From JAXGXJ01 sp050943595 (GTDB taxonomy: Bacteria > Actinomycetota > Thermoleophilia > RBG-16-64-13), in contig JBMNPM010000005.1 in the NCBI GenBank assembly GCA_050943595.1, forward strand, positions 1 through 64,000: 64,000 nt of DNA, read 5' to 3'. A program made the translations under genes and the position numbers. The notes below the pieces were generated by a model, which worked only from the letters and a program-made list of their open reading frames with translations, was not told the DNA's origin and did not search any database. How positions within the stretch are numbered: the stretch's first letter is position 1; each line of letters begins with the position of its first letter. This document shows positions 59,947 through 64,000 of the stretch, in pieces.

Positions 59947-61938
59947 TCATGCCGCCACGGTCACGGCCTGCTTGGGGCAGGTATCGGCGCAGGCGCCGCA
60001 ACCGAGACAGCGGTCGACGATGATGTAGTGTAGTTTTCTCTTCTTGCCGATGATGGCGTCGCTTGGACAGTTGTCGATACATATGCCGCACCCGATGCAG
60101 AGAGCTGAATCGATTCCGTATTCACGCAGACCCTGGCAGACACCGGTGGGGCAGCGGTCTTCCATGGCGTGAACCTCGTATTCCTCGCGGAAGAAGCGCA
60201 GTGTGGAAAGCACGGGTTTGGCGGCCGATTGGCCCAGTCCGCACAGAGAGGTGTCCGCGATGGTCTCTGCCAACTCCTCCAAGTGGAGTAGGCCGCGGAA
60301 GCGTTCCAACCGGCGGATCTCCTCACCGACTGGGCGCTCAGTGAGGGCCGTTAATATTTCATGCATGCGAGTGGTGCCCTCGCGGCAGGGAGCGCACTTG
60401 CCGCAAGATTCATTTCGGATGAACTCCATGAAGTACTTGGCCACGTCGACCATGCAGCTACGCTCGTCCATTACCACCAAGCCGCCGGACCCCATCATGG
60501 CACCCAGTTCCTGCAGCTTTCCATAGTCGGCCGGGACGTCCAGCAGATGATCGGGGATGCAGCCGCCGCTCGGGCCTCCGATTTGGACGGCTCTGATGTT
60601 GTGGCCTTCGGGCGCGCCTCCGCCGATTGTGTAGACGACGTCGCGCAGCGGGGTGCCCATTGGGACTTCGATCAAGCCGGTATTCTGCACTTGACCGCTG
60701 AGGGCGAAGACCTTGGTACCGCCCACCTCGCCGATCCCCATGTTTTTGAACCAGTCGGCCCCCCGGCATACGATTCCGGGGACGTTGACCAAAGTCTCTA
60801 CGTTGTTGAGCACCGTTGGTTTGCCGTGCAGGCCCGCGACCGCCGGGTACGGCGGTCGCGGGCGGGGCATACCCCGTCCCCCTTCGATGCTGGCCAGGAT
60901 GGCGGTCTCCTCGCCACAGACGAAGGCGCCGGCGCCTCGTTTGATAGTGATGTCAAAGTCGACCAGGCTGTCCAAGATGTTTCTACCCAGCAGGCCTGCT
61001 TGGCGGCACTGGTGGATGGCGTCTTGGAGTCGCTCGATGGCCAACGGGTATTCGGCGCGGCAGTATACGTAACCCTTATCGGCTCCGATAGCGTAGGCGG
61101 CGATGAGCATCCCTTCCACCACTCGGAACGGGTCTCCCTCCAGGAGCGCGCGGTCCATGAAGGCTCCTGGATCGCCCTCGTCTGCGTTACAGATGAGATA
61201 TTTCTGGGTGGCTGGGGTGTTGAGGGCAATCTTCCATTTCTGCCCGGTGGGGAAGCCGCCCCCTCCGCGTCCTCTCAGTCCTGACTCTAATACCAGCGCA
61301 CATACTTCCTCGCGGGTCATGGTGGTCAAGGCCCGCGCCGCGGCGGCGAAGCCGCCGGCGGCCAGGGCTGCATCGAGAGAACCGGGGTCTATGAGTCCGC
61401 AGTTCTCGAGCACGATGCGGGTTTGGTGCGCAAAGAAGGGTGTGTCGGCGACTAGGGGTATGTCTTCGTAGCCGGGGGCCTCCCCATGCCGGCCATACAG
61501 GAAGCGGTTGCGCAGTTGGCCCTGCGCGAAGACCAGGTCGAGGAACTCATCGGTGTTTTCTGGGCTTAGGTCACAGTAGGAGAGACGGACTCCGTCGCTA
61601 TTGGCCAAGTCGACGATGATCTCGCGTTGGCAATAGCCGATGCAGCCAACTTCGACCACGGTCACGGGGAGCGAGTGCGCCTGTATGTAGGCTTGTGTCT
61701 TTTCAATCAGCCGGAGGGCGCCGTTCGCCCGGCCGCACGTTCCGGCTCCTACAAATAGGATGGTTCCCGTGCCGCCGTGCTGTACCTGCTTCAGTCGTCC
61801 GGCTCGAGAGACGCGACAGGCATCATCGTCATGGCAGAGCGGTCCGTTGGTGATACAGGCGATCAGGTCCTTGCAGGGCAGGGCGGGAGTGTGTGTGCAG
61901 CGGTCACAGCAGGCGTTGACGAGCATAGATCTATTCAT
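59947..61938 (-). CDS. hydB: NADH-binding subunit of the [FeFe] hydrogenase (NuoF-like)
   Basis: A 663-aa flavoprotein. An N-terminal extension of about 55 residues holds a Cys-rich stretch (CCDRC...CKDLIAC...CHDDDAC), possibly a metal site. Then come a thioredoxin-like [2Fe-2S] domain (about 57-140), the NuoF core with GLRGRGGGGFPTG and CNADEGDPGAFMDR (FMN/NAD site), an SLBB region, and a [4Fe-4S] motif ESCGKCAPCREGTTR. A C-terminal 2[4Fe-4S] ferredoxin domain has CIGCGICIDNC and CLGCGACADTC. It would transfer electrons between NAD(H) and HydA. It overlaps hydC by 4 bp. Confidence 0.95.
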   Translation of the reverse strand: MNRSMLVNACCDRCTHTPALPCKDLIACITNGPLCHDDDACRVSRAGRLKQVQHGGTGTILFVGAGTCGRANGALRLIEKTQAYIQAHSLPVTVVEVGCIGYCQREIIVDLANSDGVRLSYCDLSPENTDEFLDLVFAQGQLRNRFLYGRHGEAPGYEDIPLVADTPFFAHQTRIVLENCGLIDPGSLDAALAAGGFAAAARALTTMTREEVCALVLESGLRGRGGGGFPTGQKWKIALNTPATQKYLICNADEGDPGAFMDRALLEGDPFRVVEGMLIAAYAIGADKGYVYCRAEYPLAIERLQDAIHQCRQAGLLGRNILDSLVDFDITIKRGAGAFVCGEETAILASIEGGRGMPRPRPPYPAVAGLHGKPTVLNNVETLVNVPGIVCRGADWFKNMGIGEVGGTKVFALSGQVQNTGLIEVPMGTPLRDVVYTIGGGAPEGHNIRAVQIGGPSGGCIPDHLLDVPADYGKLQELGAMMGSGGLVVMDERSCMVDVAKYFMEFIRNESCGKCAPCREGTTRMHEILTALTERPVGEEIRRLERFRGLLHLEELAETIADTSLCGLGQSAAKPVLSTLRFFREEYEVHAMEDRCPTGVCQGLREYGIDSALCIGCGICIDNCPSDAIIGKKRKLHYIIVDRCLGCGACADTCPKQAVTVAA

Positions 61939-62474
61939 GACAATTCCGCCTCCGCTTGGGGCTCGGCAGTCAAAGTTTCCTGAGTGGCGGACGTGTTGGC
62001 TACGGCGGTAGTGTCATCGAGTCCGGCCAAGAGGGTGTTGAGGGAGTCGACCGTGAGGTGGCCGTAGAACTCCCCATCCAGTTTGATTACTGGGGCGATT
62101 GAGCAGGCCCCCAGGCAGGCTACGCTGATTACTGTGAAACGTCCATCGGGGGAGTTTCCGTCGGGTCGCAGCTTGAGGTGCCGCTGGAGGTGCTGATACA
62201 AGGTGAGGCTCTGCTTCACGTGACACGCGGTACCCTGGCAGACTTCGATGACGTGTTGGCCCAGGGGGGCGAAGCGGAACTGATTATAGAATGTGGCAAC
62301 CCCGTACACGCTGGCCACCGGCGTGTTGAGGGCGGCGGCCAGGTCGCTCATGGCTGCATGGGATACGAAGCCCTCGCGCGACTGGATCTCCTGCAGTAGC
62401 GGTATCAGCTGCTCGCGGGACGAGTCGCCCAGTTCGGCGACGACGGCCTTCACACAACTCGTATCCGGAGTCAT
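61935..62474 (-). CDS. hydC: NuoE-like [2Fe-2S] subunit of the hydrogenase
   Basis: A 179-aa thioredoxin-like [2Fe-2S] protein. The N-terminal helical region (LQEIQSREGFVSHAAMSDLAAALN, VYGVATFYNQFRF) is typical of NuoE. The cluster ligands are in CQGTACHVK and CLGACSIAP. About 25 polar residues follow. It stabilises HydB and passes electrons. Overlaps of 4 bp occur with hydB and with the upstream receiver. Confidence 0.95.
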   Translation of the reverse strand: MTPDTSCVKAVVAELGDSSREQLIPLLQEIQSREGFVSHAAMSDLAAALNTPVASVYGVATFYNQFRFAPLGQHVIEVCQGTACHVKQSLTLYQHLQRHLKLRPDGNSPDGRFTVISVACLGACSIAPVIKLDGEFYGHLTVDSLNTLLAGLDDTTAVANTSATQETLTAEPQAEAELS

Positions 62475-62911
62475 TCAACCACCTCCTCGATTCGTTGGGA
62501 GGGATGGAGCTCCGCATGACGTTCGAGCAAGAGGTCGATGCGCTGGGCCAAGTCACTCAGACGGACGGGCTTCTCCATGAAGGTGTCGCTGGGTATATCC
62601 TGTCCCATGAGTGACGCGATGACCTTCTCGCGCACGTCCTTTTGCACGTTGAAGCCCGATAGTATGATGATAGGAATGTCCTTCGTGGGTTCGTCGGTCT
62701 TGAGGGCGCTGGCGAATACCATCCCCTCTTCGTCATAGTCCATCATTACGTCCAAGACGATGAGGTCGGGGCGTTTCTCGACGATGCGGGCGTAGGCTTC
62801 CCTGCCGTTATGGGCCGTCGCTACCGCAAACCCGCGGGTAGCCAGATAGGCTTCTATCGACATCACCAGATCGCGGTCATCGTCCACCAGCAATATTCTC
62901 TTAGCTTCCAT
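62471..62911 (-). CDS. Single-domain response regulator
   Basis: A 146-aa receiver. The acidic cluster is in LLVDDDRDL, Asp54 in IVLDVMMDYDEEG the phospho-acceptor, Ser in IILSG the switch and Lys in FMEKP the conserved Lys; no output domain is present. It has a DYDEEGM segment after the acceptor, as in the second lone receiver's ERYDSGF. It lies between rex and hydC and overlaps hydC by 4 bp. It probably belongs to a phosphorelay with the hydrogenase kinase. Confidence 0.9.
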   Translation of the reverse strand: MEAKRILLVDDDRDLVMSIEAYLATRGFAVATAHNGREAYARIVEKRPDLIVLDVMMDYDEEGMVFASALKTDEPTKDIPIIILSGFNVQKDVREKVIASLMGQDIPSDTFMEKPVRLSDLAQRIDLLLERHAELHPSQRIEEVVE

Positions 62912-62966
62912 GGCGCCCCTCCTCGGCTGCAGAATTCGCTTGCAGATACCTGTTCATCAACGTCCC

Positions 62967-63716
62967 CTATGTCTTGTGCTTCGGCCTGTCGTTGTGGCGG
63001 CTCAGGAATGAGAGCTTCTCAAGCTTGGACGATATGTCTATGTGCTCAACAAAGCAGTTTGGGGGAGTGTTTACCCGCTTGGGAACGAAGTTGAGAAAAG
63101 ACCTCACACCGATGCACGCCGCTCGGTCGACTAGGCTTTGTAACCCTTTGGGCCGGGAAGCAAGGATCGCTATATGGATGTCAAGCTGAGGGATGACTGT
63201 CTCAATGGACTCCAACCCGTAGCAACGACGTCCGGCGAATATGCGGCCCACTTTTTCCGGATCGGTCTCGAAGACCGCCACTATATTGAACCCGCGCTCT
63301 TCGAAGCCCCGGTAAGAGAGCAATGCTCTGCCTAGGTCGCCGAGGCCGAAGAGTGCGATCGTTTGCGGCACATCGGTGCCGATAATGCGTCCGATGGTGC
63401 GGTCCATCTCCCGCACGTTGTATCCGCGGGCGACGTTGCCGAAGCTACCGAAGCTGGCTAGATCCCGGCGGAGTTGGGCTGCACTGACTCCTGCCTGCTT
63501 TGCCAACTGGTGAGAAAAAACGAACTCAACGCCCTCGTCAGAGAGTTCCTCCAACGTCCTTCTGTAGACGCTCAATCGCTCAATGGTATACCGGGAGATC
63601 GGACGGTGTCCTCCGGGGGCTGCTCCCGGATCACGGTCTCCGCCGGGCAGGCCGGTTCCAGAACCGTCTGCAGGTGTTTGATCATCCATCGGTGTGTCTG
63701 CTGTATTTTTCATCAC
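62967..63716 (-). CDS. rex: Redox-sensing transcriptional repressor Rex
   Basis: A 249-aa protein. An extra N-terminal 35-residue Gly/Pro/Asp-rich tail precedes the winged helix (ISRYTIERLSVYRRTLEELSDEGVEFVFSHQLAKQAGVSAAQLRRDLASFGSFG). The Rossmann fold with GLGDLGRAL (glycines about 124-129) follows and ends in the IDISSKLEKLSFL tail that swaps between subunits. It binds NADH and NAD+ and represses fermentative and hydrogenase genes at low NADH. In the recognition loop the usual KRGxGY is NVARGYN. The GTG at 63716 or the ATG at 63713 is the start. A Rex-operator-like palindrome lies 26 bp upstream. Confidence 0.94.
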   Translation of the reverse strand: MMKNTADTPMDDQTPADGSGTGLPGGDRDPGAAPGGHRPISRYTIERLSVYRRTLEELSDEGVEFVFSHQLAKQAGVSAAQLRRDLASFGSFGNVARGYNVREMDRTIGRIIGTDVPQTIALFGLGDLGRALLSYRGFEERGFNIVAVFETDPEKVGRIFAGRRCYGLESIETVIPQLDIHIAILASRPKGLQSLVDRAACIGVRSFLNFVPKRVNTPPNCFVEHIDISSKLEKLSFLSRHNDRPKHKT

Positions 63717-63741
63717 GTTCCTGGATGCTGATTGAATTGTG

Positions 63742-63759
63742 TGGTGAATCTTATCACAG
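63742..63759 (-). promoter_or_regulatory. Rex operator-like palindrome
   Basis: TGGTGAATCTTATCACAG (63742-63759) has half-sites GTGA and TCAC. Compared with the Rex consensus TTGTGAANNNNTTCACAA, 11 of 14 fixed bases match. Placed just upstream of the rex start, it would give autoregulation and control of the whole hydrogenase operon by NADH/NAD+. Confidence 0.7.
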
Positions 63760-63946
63760 CAATATCGTGCCAGTCAACCTTCTGTGAAAGAGGCAACAGA
63801 ACGTGAAAGGAAGGGGTGTTCCCAATTTGGCTGGAATAGGTTTTTAGCGCACAAGGTCTGATGGGACCCGGACCTGCCGAAACCAGCCCCGAGGAGATGA
63901 GCATTGCGGGCTCGCTGGAGGAGGCGGAAGTAACGCGGGACGAAAC
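63760..63946. other. Intergenic region upstream of rex
   Basis: About 190 bp. A short plus-strand frame from about 63898 (MSIAGSLEEAEVTRDET) runs to 63986 through the terminator and repeat; I do not recognise it. The rex promoter should lie here. Confidence 0.4.
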
Positions 63947-63971
63947 GCCGGCCGCGTTGCGGCCGGCTTTA
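63947..63971 (+). terminator. Terminator hairpin near the window's end
   Basis: GCCGGCCGC (63947-63955), loop GTT, GCGGCCGGC (63959-63967), then TTTA. It would end a plus-strand transcript; which gene it serves is unclear since no convincing plus-strand gene precedes it. Confidence 0.55.
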
Positions 63972-63974
63972 GCA

Positions 63975-64000
63975 GGCTGCTGAACTATGACATTTCGCCA
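63975..64000. repeat. Left end of a GGCTGCTGAA repeat copy, cut by the window edge
   Basis: From 63975 the bases match the left end of the 33242-33405 element (GGCTGCTGAACTATGA, then TTCGCC with one indel). The rest of the element lies beyond the window. Confidence 0.65.

Noticed and set aside
63898..63986. A short gene or group II intron-type ORF at the right edge
   Set aside because: The frame runs through a terminator hairpin into the repeat end and has no family signature that I can identify.
1..64000. CRISPR arrays, rRNA genes or prophage modules
   Set aside because: No regularly spaced direct repeats, rRNA segments or structural phage genes were found; only one tRNA is present.

Overview
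The window is a gene-dense, GC-rich bacterial chromosome segment. It most likely comes from an anaerobic, Gram-positive-type organism, and an anaerobic lineage of the Actinobacteria/Actinomycetota is the best guess. Supporting signs are an NADH-linked [FeFe] hydrogenase under a Rex repressor, a B12-dependent ribonucleotide reductase, a long T-box leader before ileS, S-layer homology proteins, a class E-like sortase, Asp23 and GerMN-domain proteins, and a GNAT-like protein with an N-terminal CxxC of a kind I associate with actinobacteria. No rRNA or CRISPR array was seen. The taxonomic call is inference and would need 16S or marker genes from the same contig.

Layout. 1-4.8 kb (+): Mrp-type ATPase, PadR-like regulator, short SSB, large MalT/LuxR-type regulator. 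4.8-9.3 kb: GerMN lipoprotein (-), then the nrdR-nrdJ operon (+) behind two NrdR-box-like sites and a small conserved-looking ORF. 9.2-15.2 kb (-): MoxR ATPase, DUF58, transglutaminase, MetE/UROD-like protein and ferredoxin in one tightly packed operon. 15.4-19.2 kb (+): promoter, T-box leader with an AUC specifier, and ileS carrying an altered HIGH motif. 19.2-24.3 kb (-): two TPR lipoproteins, a diacylglycerol-kinase-like protein, PHP phosphatase, dtd and an mtaB-like methylthiotransferase. 24.4-27.8 kb (+): GtrA, GT2 glycosyltransferase and a large membrane protein forming a surface-glycan unit. 28.1-33.2 kb (-): QueG-like Fe-S protein, YjbQ, a collapsed IS3-type remnant, tRNA-Ala(CGC), slipin, GNAT-like, Asp23 and a metallophosphoesterase. 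33.2-38.4 kb: a 164-bp palindromic MITE-like repeat, IMPase, HEAT protein, CpsB-like phosphatase, sortase and polyprenyl synthase. 38.5-41.7 kb: a decaying S-layer locus (an ABC ATPase remnant, two broken SLH genes and one intact). 41.7-46.6 kb (-): an aspartate-rich exported protein with a histidine kinase and response regulator, a repeat-rich exported protein and an APH-fold protein. 46.8-54.2 kb: small acidic protein, EEP phosphatase, CPA2 antiporter, MFS, TetR and MMPL transporter. 54.2-63.7 kb (-): the hydrogenase and signalling operon.

How the genes work together. The most striking unit is the eight-gene minus-strand operon at 54.2-63.7 kb: rex, a lone receiver, hydC, hydB, hydA, a hydrogenase-domain histidine kinase, a second lone receiver, and a receiver-PAS-kinase. 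Most junctions overlap by 4 bp. A Rex-operator-like palindrome lies just upstream. The order suggests that NADH/NAD+ sensing (Rex), H2 turnover (HydABC) and H2 or redox sensing (the hydrogenase-kinase) are built as one circuit. No DNA-binding output domain other than Rex is present in the operon. Elsewhere, regulation can be read directly for nrdRJ (NrdR boxes) and ileS (T-box with terminator). Several decayed mobile or repeat pieces sharing the end GGCTGCTGAA are scattered through the second half of the window.
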